Below, piece after piece: positions 43,832-52,056 of a DNA stretch of 64,000 bases. The stretch comes from Neobacillus mesonae (GTDB lineage: Bacteria > Bacillota > Bacilli > Bacillales > Cytobacillaceae). The number at the start of each line of letters is the position of its first letter. Within the stretch, counting starts at the first letter, position 1. The notes beneath the pieces are model-generated. The model saw nothing but the letters and a program-made list of their open reading frames with translations, did no database searches and had not been told where the DNA came from. The translations under genes were made by a program, and so were the position numbers. The stretch lies in NCBI RefSeq assembly GCF_023715155.1, contig NZ_JAMBNQ010000001.1, positions 310,001 through 374,000 on the forward strand. Direction: 5' to 3'.

Positions 43832-44134
43832 TTACCATATTCCTAGGGCTCTTTTACCGTCTTCCGTCATTTTATCTGGAGACCAAGCTGGCTGCCAGAC
43901 AACGTTAACATCCACGCTTTTAACTTCCTCTAGTCCTTCAAGACATTGGCGTACTCCATTCGAAATACTGTCATGAAGAGGACAACCAGGTGTTGTTAAA
44001 GTCATCGTAATTTGAACATCACCATCGTCAGAGATACCAAGACCATAAATTAAGCCTAAGTCAACTACATTTATATTCAATTCGGGATCATAAACACTTT
44101 TTAGTGCTTCAAGAATTTTTTCTTCTAAATCCAT
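43832..44134 (-). CDS. DUF59/SufT-like iron-sulfur assembly protein
   Basis: A 100-residue protein of the MIP18/DUF59 family (similar to B. subtilis YitW and to PaaD/SufT). Signature: DPELNINVVDLGLIYG near 16-31 and TLTTPGCPLHDSI with the conserved cysteine near 50. Such proteins help assemble or deliver Fe-S clusters. ATG at 44134 behind GAGGTG; a GTG at 44143 lies in the ribosome site. Last gene of the minus-strand operon with crp, DUF2249 and a heme-like membrane protein, suggesting a target in that set. Confidence 0.88.
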   Translation of the reverse strand: MDLEEKILEALKSVYDPELNINVVDLGLIYGLGISDDGDVQITMTLTTPGCPLHDSISNGVRQCLEGLEEVKSVDVNVVWQPAWSPDKMTEDGKRALGIW

Positions 44135-44148
44135 GTTAAACACCTCGT

Positions 44149-45393
44149 TTATTTTTTTAGTACACTTATGATACTTAAGGCAATAATTAAAAACGTAATC
44201 GATACCACTATTTGGCCAATATTAAAAAGTATGAGAGATTTTATAGCCATCGAACAAAAAATGATTAATACCGCAGCAATAAATGATGAAAGAACAGGGA
44301 CAATAAGTTTATCATTCATCATATCTTTTAATGACGGCACTTTCGTTTTCCCAATTTCTTTACTATATTTATATGTCCACCATAAAAATGGAACAATTTT
44401 GTATAAGTAGCCGGTAATGCTAAGGATAATCCAAAGCAAAATATAGGCATATACCAGAGGTCCCACCAGGTCTTTAAAGCTTGGTGTCCATAAAAGAATA
44501 AAGGCAGCCAGATGAATTAGATTTCCAAATCCAATAGCGGAAATGGCAAACGTAAATGGCTTATCAAGTTTTTTCTTCAATCTCTTTCTTATAATAATGC
44601 TTATATGCCAGCTAAAGATGGAGAAACCTGCCAACAGTAAAAAGAATCCAAGTTTTAATAGAATGTTTTGACCAGTTAAGAATGAAATTAGTGTTAGGAT
44701 AAGTCCTGAAACATAAAAACCATAGACGAATTTTGCTTGAATCATGGGAAAACCATGTGACAATGAAAACATAGGGACCATCTTATAGGAAAAACCGAAA
44801 ATTAACAGCGTAAACCAGCCGGTAAGGCCAAGTAACAAATGGCTTTGAAAAATTGCTTGGTAATGGCCGGCACCTGCACCAGTTTTTAGACTGCAAATTA
44901 AGGTAATACCTAAAGTAATGGTTAAAAATAAACAAACCAATGCTGTTCCGACAAAAGCGGTAAGGATATTTGGCTTTGCTTGGGTTTTTAATGTCATCAT
45001 CATTTGGAATAAAAACATCAAGATTCCTAAAAGGGTAAGAATACCAGGAATCAACGCATTTTTTGGTGATAAATAAAGTGTTGCTGCAAAAGAGCTGATT
45101 CCAATAGCTGTAACAAAAAATTGAAGAAAGCCAAATTTTTCATTCCAGATTTTTGTCAAAAATGCTACTGGGACGAGCTGATACATTGAGCCCATAGCCG
45201 CCAATAATGCCCAGCCCAAGACCATAAGATGTGCTGCAGACCAGATAGCGGGAATTCTGAAAGCTCCTCCGGCCATCATTTGCCCATTGAACAGAAGGAG
45301 AAGCTGGGATACAACTAAAGCAATTAAACTGAAAATAATAAAGGAAAAAGGAAGTTTGATATTCGTTTCACTTCCTAGATTTTGAGGAAGCAT
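44149..45393 (-). CDS. Polytopic membrane protein with oxidase-like histidine motifs
   Basis: A 414-residue protein of about twelve transmembrane helices. Two helices carry a histidine followed by a shared pattern: AAHLMVLGW..GSMYQLVPV (about residues 53-75) and QSHLLLGLTGW..SYKMVPMF (about 183-207); later HLAAFILLW and YLYKIVPF give a third, partial copy. H-x4-5-GW with Y-x-x-V/L-P is seen in heme-copper-oxidase subunit I relatives and NnrS-like proteins, so b-type heme binding is plausible but not shown. No copper/tyrosine catalytic site is visible. Start ATG behind AAGGTG, 13 bases after the DUF2249 gene. Confidence 0.75.
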   Translation of the reverse strand: MLPQNLGSETNIKLPFSFIIFSLIALVVSQLLLLFNGQMMAGGAFRIPAIWSAAHLMVLGWALLAAMGSMYQLVPVAFLTKIWNEKFGFLQFFVTAIGISSFAATLYLSPKNALIPGILTLLGILMFLFQMMMTLKTQAKPNILTAFVGTALVCLFLTITLGITLICSLKTGAGAGHYQAIFQSHLLLGLTGWFTLLIFGFSYKMVPMFSLSHGFPMIQAKFVYGFYVSGLILTLISFLTGQNILLKLGFFLLLAGFSIFSWHISIIIRKRLKKKLDKPFTFAISAIGFGNLIHLAAFILLWTPSFKDLVGPLVYAYILLWIILSITGYLYKIVPFLWWTYKYSKEIGKTKVPSLKDMMNDKLIVPVLSSFIAAVLIIFCSMAIKSLILFNIGQIVVSITFLIIALSIISVLKK

Positions 45394-45405
45394 GTTTTCA
45401 CCTTC

Positions 45406-45615
45406 TTAACGGAAGATCTCAATTTTAAAACTTCCGTCTGATTGTTGTTCTGTTCGTTGTTTATAACCAAGTTCCTCCAATTGTTCATAAAGGAACATTG
45501 GACGTCTGTCGTTTATGATGGTTAATACTTCATCATCTTTCATTTTTGTTAGAGCATTTAATGTACGCATCATTGGCTGCGGCGGTTCTAGTCCGCGATT
45601 ATCTAAAATTTTCAT
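45406..45615 (-). CDS. DUF2249 protein A (TusA-like fold)
   Basis: A 69-residue protein starting MKILDNRGLEPPQPMMRTL. The pattern is that of TusA sulfur carriers (D-x-x-G-L-x-C-P-x-P), but the sulfur-carrying cysteine is Pro (EPPQP), which marks the DUF2249 family. ATG at 45615 behind AAGGAG; the longer frame starts with a GTG in the ribosome site. Middle of the crp-led operon. DUF2249 proteins accompany denitrification and hemerythrin genes in other bacteria; the function is unknown. Confidence 0.82.
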   Translation of the reverse strand: MKILDNRGLEPPQPMMRTLNALTKMKDDEVLTIINDRRPMFLYEQLEELGYKQRTEQQSDGSFKIEIFR

Positions 45616-45630
45616 TTGCGTTCGCACTCC

Positions 45631-45864
45631 TTATTTGGTTTTTGTAAAAGTTACTTTCCAATGTTTTTTTTCAATTTCCTCTTCTTCATGTGAGAAGCCC
45701 TTTGCTTTTAATACAGTAAAAAGCGGTGTCGGCTTAAAGGGTGCATGCAGGATAAAAATATCATCCTTTTTACATTCCTTTACGGCTTCCATAATTTTTT
45801 GGAATGGCTCAATTTTATTCTTTAAGTCCTCGCGTACATCTATTTCAATAATTTTAGGTTCCAT
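45631..45864 (-). CDS. DUF2249 protein B
   Basis: A 77-residue protein with the second form of the domain: EIDVREDLKNKIEPFQKIMEAV and ILHAPFKPTPLFTVLKAKGF. Again no TusA cysteine at the usual place (PFQ); a cysteine occurs at KECKKDD. It lies 27 bases behind crp and four bases before the DUF2249 A frame opens, so the three are cotranscribed. Confidence 0.82.
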   Translation of the reverse strand: MEPKIIEIDVREDLKNKIEPFQKIMEAVKECKKDDIFILHAPFKPTPLFTVLKAKGFSHEEEEIEKKHWKVTFTKTK

Positions 45865-45891
45865 TTGAATTCATTCCTTTTCTATATTTAT

Positions 45892-46584
45892 TTAAATAAA
45901 TAATTCTGATTGGAGGGATTCACGGTCTATGTAATATTCACCCATTTCCCCCTGAAGGATATGTTTTTTCTTTTTTAATTGATTAATCGTTCGACTGACT
46001 GTTTCTCTGGACGTTCCAATCATATTGGCTAATTCTCTGTTGGTGAATTGTGTTGTCAGTTTATATTTGCTGCCGATTTTTTCGCCATTGGTTTTACAAA
46101 GCCTCATAAGGAGCAGGATAATTTGCTCAAAGGTATTGTGAAGTACCTGGGCTTCCAGCCTGGCTTGTAAATCTATTATCTTTTCCCCAAGAACCTTAAA
46201 TAATTTGATACACAACTCTGGATTTGAAATAAGAATTTCTTCAAATTTATCTATCGGAATAACGATTAAATTTGCGTCTTCCATGACCTCTGCATATGCA
46301 GGATATTTTCCCTTTCTAAAAAAACCGGCATGGGGAAATAGTTCTCCAGGCTCCAGTACTGAAACGATTTGCTCTTTGCCTGTAAAGTCAGTTTTATAGA
46401 TTTTAACCTTGCCGCTCTGAATGAAAAACACTCGGTCAAGGGGATCATCCTGCATAAAGACATACATCTTATGCTTGTAAAACCTTGATTGAGCAATTTC
46501 AACTATGGGCGCCAGCTCATCTGATGACAGCTCTTTAAAAAGACGGACATCAGACAGACTTTTTTCAATATCCTCCAGCCTCAT
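45892..46584 (-). CDS. Crp/Fnr family transcriptional regulator 2
   Basis: A 230-residue paralogue of the regulator at 33605-34303. Effector-binding barrel (QDDPLDRVFFIQSGKVKIYK, GELFPHAGFFRKGKYPAY), dimer helix and winged helix with FTNRELANMIGTSRETVSRTINQLK (about 173-197). Two cysteines (about 125 and 160) are not arranged as an Fnr cluster. It heads the operon with two DUF2249 genes, the membrane protein and the DUF59 gene. A TGTGA-N6-TCATA palindrome lies in its own promoter region, so autoregulation is likely. Confidence 0.92.
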   Translation of the reverse strand: MRLEDIEKSLSDVRLFKELSSDELAPIVEIAQSRFYKHKMYVFMQDDPLDRVFFIQSGKVKIYKTDFTGKEQIVSVLEPGELFPHAGFFRKGKYPAYAEVMEDANLIVIPIDKFEEILISNPELCIKLFKVLGEKIIDLQARLEAQVLHNTFEQIILLLMRLCKTNGEKIGSKYKLTTQFTNRELANMIGTSRETVSRTINQLKKKKHILQGEMGEYYIDRESLQSELFI

Positions 46585-46622
46585 TTACATCACCTTCATG
46601 TTAATAATTCCTTTTCATTAAC

Positions 46623-46665
46623 ATTGTAGCAATGAAATCACATGAAATATGTGACCTGAATCATA
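46623..46665 (-). promoter_or_regulatory. Crp/Fnr-type operator and -10 of the crp-DUF2249 operon
   Basis: TGTGAcctgaaTCATA at 46650-46665 (9 of 10 to TGTGA-N6-TCACA), then 21 bases, then TACAAT on the minus strand (46628-46623). With a start point near 46616 the palindrome is centred at about -41.5, the class II activator position. A second palindrome, TCACATgaaatATGTGA, overlaps it. Confidence 0.6.
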
Positions 46666-46710
46666 GATTTGATGTTTTTTGAAAATAATTCTCAATGTAA
46701 CATAGAAAAG

Positions 46711-46746
46711 AAAAAAATCCGCAAAGCCTAGCTTTGCGGATTTTTT
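46711..46746. terminator. Bidirectional terminator at the zinc-ribbon gene
   Basis: AAAAAATCCGCAAAGC-cta-GCTTTGCGGATTTTTT, a 16-bp perfect stem. The loop carries the stop codon of the minus-strand zinc-ribbon ORF. Confidence 0.9.
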
Positions 46747-46880
46747 TCTACATTATCTATCTTTTCGTGACAATCAAAGCAGTAAGTCTGTTTATCATCT
46801 GTAATAATACCGTTAAAAAAACCGTCTAAACAATAAATTTCTTTACCACAGCACTTACATGTACCTGCCAATTCTTTCAA
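46728..46880 (-). CDS. Small zinc-ribbon protein
   Basis: A 50-residue ORF starting MKELAGTCKCCGKEI with two cysteine pairs (C8, C10, C11 and C34-F-D-C37-H), a typical treble-clef or rubredoxin-like zinc ribbon. TTG start at 46880 behind AAAAAGGAGG. It shares its upstream region with the DUF2249 gene at 47029 and its stop lies in a strong terminator. Cysteine pairs, ribosome site and terminator make it a likely real gene. Function unknown; a redox or metal role would fit its neighbours. Confidence 0.75.
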   Translation of the reverse strand: MKELAGTCKCCGKEIYCLDGFFNGIITDDKQTYCFDCHEKIDNVEKNPQS

Positions 46881-46897
46881 TTTTACTGCCTCCTTTT

Positions 46898-46927
46898 TAT
46901 AGACCCTTATAGACCCTTATAGACCCT
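46898..46927. repeat. Three tandem copies of a 10-bp unit
   Basis: tatagaccct occurs three times in a row between the divergent zinc-ribbon and DUF2249 genes. Read on the minus strand each copy gives TATAAG or TATAAA, a -10-like element, directly upstream of the ribosome site of the zinc-ribbon gene. Confidence 0.85.
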
Positions 46928-46949
46928 ATTAATAAAATCATGATAAAGG

Positions 46950-46992
46950 TGTGATAGGCTTCACTATTAATTGGTAAAACATTTTTTATAAT
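46950..46992 (+). promoter_or_regulatory. Crp/Fnr-type operator and -10 of DUF2249 gene C
   Basis: TGTGAtaggctTCACT at 46950-46965 (9 of 10 to TGTGA-N6-TCACA), 21 bases, then TATAAT at 46987-46992. The palindrome is centred at -41.5 for a start near 46999. No -35 hexamer is seen, as expected for an activator-dependent promoter. Confidence 0.65.
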
Positions 46993-47028
46993 GTAATAGA
47001 GGTTAACAAATTAAAAGGAGTGATAATG

Positions 47029-47262
47029 ATGCAAACTTTTGCAAAGATTATTAATGTACCAGATTATCCACCAAGAGAAAAGCATCCAACAGTTTTTAAA
47101 GCATTTGATGAATTGGCATCTGGAGAAACAATGCAAATTGTGAATGACCATGATCCCAGGCCGCTTTTATATCAATTCATGATGGAAAGACCTGAACAAT
47201 TTACTTGGGAATATTCCGAAGAAGGCCCTGAATCATGGAAAGTATCAATTAGCAAAAAGTAA
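47029..47262 (+). CDS. DUF2249 protein C
   Basis: A 77-residue protein with the DUF2249 pattern: VPDYPPREKHPTVFKAFDEL, then MQIVNDHDPRPLLYQFM. The sulfur-carrier cysteine is again absent and a histidine-containing PPREKHP stands at that place. ATG codons at 47026 and 47029 both fit; I use 47029, eight bases from AAAAGGAG. Divergent to the zinc-ribbon gene. A terminator follows at 47367. Confidence 0.83.
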   Translation: MQTFAKIINVPDYPPREKHPTVFKAFDELASGETMQIVNDHDPRPLLYQFMMERPEQFTWEYSEEGPESWKVSISKK

Positions 47263-47366
47263 GGTTTAACTCATTTTATAATAATCGGATATCTTTTAAC
47301 TCTCACTTAACGTTTTATTTATGTAATTTCCATATTGCATTCTCTTTTTTCCTATAAACTTATTTT

Positions 47367-47398
47367 ACAACAGAATTCATTTCTGTTGTTTTTTTTTT
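47367..47398 (+). terminator. Intrinsic terminator after DUF2249 gene C
   Basis: ACAACAGAA-ttcat-TTCTGTTGT followed by ten T; ends transcription about 105 bases beyond the stop codon and before ypwA. Confidence 0.85.
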
Positions 47399-47457
47399 AA
47401 TAATTTTTTCAGAAGAGTATGATAAAATTAAACATAAAAAAGGAGGGGGAGCCAGTT

Positions 47458-48960
47458 GTGAATCTTAAGCAAACGGAGAAAGAGTTTTTAGATTATGTAA
47501 AAAAGATGTCGGCCTATAATGAGGCGCTTGGTGTAATTTATTGGGATTTAAGAACGGGAGCACCCAAGCAGGGAGTGGAACAAAGGTCGGAAGTAATTGG
47601 TTTGTTATCCACTGAAGTTTTTAATATGTCAATATCAGAAGATATGGCCGCATACATAGCTAATCTTTCAAAAGTTGAACTGCCAGATAAAACAAAAAAA
47701 ACTTTAGAAGTATGTAAAAAAGAATATGACCGGAATAAAAAGATTCCGGAAAATGAATTTAAAGAATTTGTTATTCTCCAGTCAAAGTCAGAAAGCGTTT
47801 GGGAGGAGGCAAAAGAAAAGGACGATTTCAAGATGTTTCAGCCATATTTAGAAAAATTGGTTGAAATGACAAAACGGTTTGCCGGTTATTGGGGTCATAA
47901 GCAAAATATATACAATGTCCTGCTGGATTTGTATGAGCCAGGCATGACAGTAGAAGTTTTAGATAAGGTGTTTGGTGAACTAAAAGAAAAAATCATCCCT
48001 TTAGTAAAACAAATTTCAGCTTCACCAAATAAACCAAAAACAGATTGTTTATTCCATCTATTTTCAAAGGATAAACAACTTAAATTCAGCTTAAGGATTC
48101 TAGAACAGATGGGCTATAACTTCGAAGCCGGGCGGCTTGACGAAACAGTACACCCATTTGCAATCGGTTTAAATCCAGGTGATGTAAGGGTTACTACCAG
48201 ATATAATGAACACGACTTCCGCACAGCTATCTTTGGCACAATCCATGAGGGCGGTCATGCGTTATATGAACAAAATATTTCAAAAGACTTAATTGGCACA
48301 CCTCTTTGTGATGGGACATCAACTGGTATCCATGAATCACAGTCTCTTTTCTACGAAAATATCGTTGGGCGCAGCCTCGCATTTTGGAAACAGAATTATA
48401 AGCTGTTGAAAACCTATGCCAGCGGTCAGTTTGATGATATTGGAGTAGATGATTTTTACCGTGCAATAAATGAATCTAAGCCTTCTTTTATTCGGATTGA
48501 GGCAGATGAGCTAACCTATCCGCTGCATATTATCATCCGTTATGAGATTGAGAAGGGATTATTTAATGGTCAAATCGAAGTGAAGGACCTTCCGGACATA
48601 TGGAAAGATATGTATGAACAATATTTGGGAATCCGGCCTAAAAATGATGCTCAAGGGGTACTTCAAGATGTTCACTGGGCGGGTGGAAGCTTTGGCTATT
48701 TTCCATCATATGCTTTAGGGTATATGTATGCCGCTCAATTCAAGCAGGCGATGTTAAAGGATCTGCCGAATTTTGATCAATTATTGGAAGAGGGAAGATT
48801 GCTGCCAATTAAAGAATGGCTGACAAAAAGAATTCATCAATATGGAAAATTGAAGAAACCGCTTGAAATTTTACAGGATGTTACAGGTGAAGGATTAAAT
48901 GCAAAATATTTAATTGATTACTTATATGAAAAATATGGGCAGGTGTATCAGTTAAATTGA
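47458..48960 (+). CDS. ypwA: Carboxypeptidase M32 (YpwA)
   Basis: A 500-residue zinc metallocarboxypeptidase of family M32 (Taq carboxypeptidase type). The HEGGH zinc motif in TIHEGGHALYE lies near residue 265, and the helical family fold features HESQSLFYEN and GIRPKNDAQGVLQDVHW follow. GTG start at 47458 behind AAAAAGGAGGGGG; 13 upstream in-frame codons precede that site. Cytoplasmic peptide breakdown is the likely role. The stop overlaps the start of the next gene (TTGA). Confidence 0.94.
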   Translation: MNLKQTEKEFLDYVKKMSAYNEALGVIYWDLRTGAPKQGVEQRSEVIGLLSTEVFNMSISEDMAAYIANLSKVELPDKTKKTLEVCKKEYDRNKKIPENEFKEFVILQSKSESVWEEAKEKDDFKMFQPYLEKLVEMTKRFAGYWGHKQNIYNVLLDLYEPGMTVEVLDKVFGELKEKIIPLVKQISASPNKPKTDCLFHLFSKDKQLKFSLRILEQMGYNFEAGRLDETVHPFAIGLNPGDVRVTTRYNEHDFRTAIFGTIHEGGHALYEQNISKDLIGTPLCDGTSTGIHESQSLFYENIVGRSLAFWKQNYKLLKTYASGQFDDIGVDDFYRAINESKPSFIRIEADELTYPLHIIIRYEIEKGLFNGQIEVKDLPDIWKDMYEQYLGIRPKNDAQGVLQDVHWAGGSFGYFPSYALGYMYAAQFKQAMLKDLPNFDQLLEEGRLLPIKEWLTKRIHQYGKLKKPLEILQDVTGEGLNAKYLIDYLYEKYGQVYQLN

Positions 48961-49862
48961 AGCGCATATATCCGATTATTTTAATTACAGTCAGTGCATC
49001 ATTATGGGGGATCATAGCCATATTTGTACGGAAACTTTCAAGTATTGGCCTTTCCTCCATGGAGATAGTAACCATTAGAGTGGTCATTGCGGCCATATTG
49101 CTTGCGGTTATAGGCCTTTTAAAATTTCAGCCTGAGATGAAAATTCGTTTAAAAGATATCAAGTTATTTATTGGAACAGGTATTTTTAGTATCGTTTTAT
49201 TTAATTGGTGCTACTTTACCTCAGTGAATAAAATGAATTTATCCTTGGCAGTAATTTTATTATATACATCACCTGCATTCGTGACTATATTATCGTTTTT
49301 ATTTTTAAAGGAGAAGATGAATTGGATAAAGGGTGCATCTGTTATCGGTACAATTATTGGATGTACCCTGATTGCAGGAGTCAGCCAAAACGATACCGTC
49401 TCTTTAAGTACACTCGGAATTATTACAGGACTCGGAGCAGGTTTTGGATATGCTTTGTACAGCATCTTTGGGAAATTTGCATTGGATCGGTATTCTTCGT
49501 TTACTGTCACTTTTTATACGTTTTTAGTGGCAGCCATTACTTTGATTCCGGTTACACAACTTTGGAATAAAGGGGACTTATTGTTTAGCAGAGAAGTATT
49601 ATTATATGGAGGAGGTTTAGGAATCTTTCCAACGGTAATTGCTTTTTTATTATATACAAAAGGTCTTGAGAAAATTGAGAGCAGTAAGGCGGCAATTATC
49701 GCTACGGTGGAGCCGGTCGTGGCAACACTATTAAGTGTAATACTTTATAAGGAAAGCTTCGGTTTAGTTCAGGCAATTGGCACCCTGATTATTCTATCAT
49801 CTGTAATAATAGTTAATATTAGTATTCCCAAAAAACAAAAGGCGTCAATCTCTTTGGATTGA
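48957..49862 (+). CDS. EamA/DMT-family transporter
   Basis: A 301-residue permease with ten transmembrane helices and the two-fold EamA repeat (first copy about 5-135, second about 145-285; SKAAIIATVEPVVATLLSV is typical of the second). Drug/metabolite exporter family; the substrate cannot be read from sequence. TTG start overlaps the ypwA stop, so translation is probably coupled. Confidence 0.88.
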   Translation: MKRIYPIILITVSASLWGIIAIFVRKLSSIGLSSMEIVTIRVVIAAILLAVIGLLKFQPEMKIRLKDIKLFIGTGIFSIVLFNWCYFTSVNKMNLSLAVILLYTSPAFVTILSFLFLKEKMNWIKGASVIGTIIGCTLIAGVSQNDTVSLSTLGIITGLGAGFGYALYSIFGKFALDRYSSFTVTFYTFLVAAITLIPVTQLWNKGDLLFSREVLLYGGGLGIFPTVIAFLLYTKGLEKIESSKAAIIATVEPVVATLLSVILYKESFGLVQAIGTLIILSSVIIVNISIPKKQKASISLD

Positions 49863-49866
49863 CGCC
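49834..49866 (-). terminator. Intrinsic terminator of the ba3 oxidase operon
   Basis: GGCGTCAATC-tctttg-GATTGACGCC, 10 bp; on the minus strand it is followed by TTTTGTTTTTT. It overlaps the 3' end of the convergent EamA gene. Confidence 0.85.
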
Positions 49867-49898
49867 CTTCATTATTCCAAGGACCTGCAATTTTCATT

Positions 49899-51557
49899 CT
49901 ACCATGTTCTAAATCCTTTTGATCCTGGAGGGGCATTTTGGATAATATCGATAAATGGAATCGTATATGCAAAAAGAATCAATGCTGTTAAAATTCCAAG
50001 CCACAATTTCCAGTTTTCGAATACCATTGGGGCTCTTTCTTCCGAGTTTTCTGCTTCCCCGACAGGAAATTCTTCATCTCCTTTAGGAGCAAAAAACGCA
50101 AGATTAATGAATATTACTAGTACTAAAATAATACCGATGAATAGAATGGTACCGCCGACCGCTTGAGCAATTTGGTAAGGAATCCATTCTAGAGCCTGCT
50201 TAGAATCGCCATATGTTGAGAAGGAAGAGCGACGCGGGCCGCCTAGAAGTCCTTGGATGTGCATGGACCCTGACATGAACGCCATTCCAATAAACCAAAC
50301 CCATGCCTGAATGATTCCTAATTTATTCATTTTTTTCGTTAGCTTTCTTCCAGTTAAATGAGGAATCAGCCAATAAGAAATTCCAAAGAACGTTAAAATA
50401 ACCGATGTTGCTGCTGTCAAATGGAAGTGCCCTGTTACCCAAATTGTGTTATGAACAACTTGGTCCATTTGGTTTGAAGCATTGATAATACCGCCTGCAC
50501 CAGCAGGGATAAAGGCTGCCATACCTATAAATGGTACGATAAATCGAGCATCATTCCAAGGAAGGACCTTAAACCAACCTAAAATTCCTGTTGCCCCCTT
50601 GCTGCGGCCATATCTTTCAAATGTTGCAAATAGAGAAAATGCAGTCATTAACGATGGGATGACAACCATAAACGTTAAAATTACCTGAAAGAATTTCCAT
50701 GCCGGATCAATACCTGGTTCTGTCAATTGGTGGTGAAAACCAACTGGAATTGAGAAAAGCAGGAATAGGATAAACGATAAACGAGCTAAAGAATCAGAGA
50801 AAATTTTTCCGCCAATAATTTTTGGGACAACAGCATACCAGCACATGTAAGCTGGAAGCAGCCAAAAGTATACGAGCGGGTGTCCAAAATACCAGAATAA
50901 AGTACGGCTGACAAGAACATCTACTGTATCTACCAAACCTAAAGACCAAGGAAGCAATTGGAATAAAACAGTGGCAGCAACACCTAAAGTAGCCACAATC
51001 CACAAGACAGTATTAATAACGGCCATAAAGCTTAATAATGGACTTGGTACTCCGGGGTGGTTTTTACGCCATTTGGCGTAAGTCATAATTTGTGCTATCC
51101 CGTCAACCCAGCTGCCGACAACGACAAAAGTTAATCCTAAGTAAAAAATCCAGTGTGCCTTTAGCGGGGCATAAAATGTATAAAGGACAGATGCTTCATT
51201 TAATAAAATCATTGTACCAGACATTAAGGTTCCCGCTGTCATCATCCAAAATCCGGTCCAGCCAGTTCGTCTTGCGGCACTTGAGTGTGGTCCGGCAGTT
51301 CTGCTGACGGCAGCATATTGGAATCCCATGATAAAAAATGTTGTAAGGACAAGTCCCATTAATACACCATGTGCAGTTAGAATCTGATAATAGCCAATTC
51401 CAAATGGAAGTTCAAATTTACCAGAGCGGACAAGGGTTTGCAGTAACCCCATAAGCCCTCCTATAGCGAGTGCCCCAAATGCAACAAAGAAATGTGCCAT
51501 GGAAAGCTTTGCATCTTTAGAATCTACTTTAACTATAGCTTTTGCATTGTTAATCAT
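49899..51557 (-). CDS. cbaA: ba3-type (B-class) heme-copper oxidase subunit I
   Basis: A 552-residue polytopic protein (13 or so helices) of the cytochrome c oxidase subunit I family. The catalytic region YFGHPLVYFWLLPAY holds the copper ligand histidine and cross-linked tyrosine pattern of B-class oxidases; FHHQLTEPG and WVTGHFHLTA supply further copper and heme ligands. It reduces O2 to water in the membrane and pumps protons. It is the last of three genes; the start overlaps subunit II by four bases (ATGA). Confidence 0.94.
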   Translation of the reverse strand: MINNAKAIVKVDSKDAKLSMAHFFVAFGALAIGGLMGLLQTLVRSGKFELPFGIGYYQILTAHGVLMGLVLTTFFIMGFQYAAVSRTAGPHSSAARRTGWTGFWMMTAGTLMSGTMILLNEASVLYTFYAPLKAHWIFYLGLTFVVVGSWVDGIAQIMTYAKWRKNHPGVPSPLLSFMAVINTVLWIVATLGVAATVLFQLLPWSLGLVDTVDVLVSRTLFWYFGHPLVYFWLLPAYMCWYAVVPKIIGGKIFSDSLARLSFILFLLFSIPVGFHHQLTEPGIDPAWKFFQVILTFMVVIPSLMTAFSLFATFERYGRSKGATGILGWFKVLPWNDARFIVPFIGMAAFIPAGAGGIINASNQMDQVVHNTIWVTGHFHLTAATSVILTFFGISYWLIPHLTGRKLTKKMNKLGIIQAWVWFIGMAFMSGSMHIQGLLGGPRRSSFSTYGDSKQALEWIPYQIAQAVGGTILFIGIILVLVIFINLAFFAPKGDEEFPVGEAENSEERAPMVFENWKLWLGILTALILFAYTIPFIDIIQNAPPGSKGFRTW

Positions 51558-52033
51558 TTTTTAACCACCTCAATCTTTGAAAACATTAAATGGTGACCTG
51601 AACCGCAATATTCATTACAAACAATCAGATACTCGCCCTCTTTATCAAACGTTGTTGTATATTCGCTGATATAGCCAGGCTCCAGCATCATATTGATGTT
51701 TGTTCCAGCAACCTCAAAACCGTGAATAACATCTTTAGTTGTTGCAATAACTTTGACCTTTGCACCAAGCGGAATCTCCACCTTTGCTGGATTATAGGAG
51801 AATGCTTGTGCAACATAGACTAATTCATAATCCCATTCTTTTCCTTCAACCTTGTGCAGACCAGGCTTATCAAATGGTTTTTGCTGATCCACCTTTTCCG
51901 GGTCGATTGTTAATAAACAGCTTGGCGGTTTGTTGCCCATATAGAAAGCACTTACACCGACTGTTGTTAAAAAAATGATCAGACAGCTGATTCCTAAAAT
52001 CAACCAAATCTTTTCAAGCTTATGCATGTGCAT
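51554..52033 (-). CDS. cbaB: ba3-type oxidase subunit II (CuA protein)
   Basis: A 159-residue protein with one N-terminal membrane helix (IWLILGISCLIIFLTTVGV) and an exported cupredoxin domain. The CuA site is C-N-E-Y-C-G-S-G-H with the following Met (SGHHLM), and an upstream His lies in DVIHGFEV. It accepts electrons from cytochrome c. ATG at 52033 behind AGAGGGGG; the longer frame begins upstream of that ribosome site. Same operon as cbaA. Confidence 0.93.
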   Translation of the reverse strand: MHMHKLEKIWLILGISCLIIFLTTVGVSAFYMGNKPPSCLLTIDPEKVDQQKPFDKPGLHKVEGKEWDYELVYVAQAFSYNPAKVEIPLGAKVKVIATTKDVIHGFEVAGTNINMMLEPGYISEYTTTFDKEGEYLIVCNEYCGSGHHLMFSKIEVVKK

Positions 52034-52056
52034 ATTTCTTTCCCCCTCTAATCCAA

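Noticed and set aside
46641..46657. TCACATgaaatATGTGA palindrome as a separate operator
   Set aside because: The half-sites point the opposite way to the Crp/Fnr consensus; it overlaps the better site and is noted only there.
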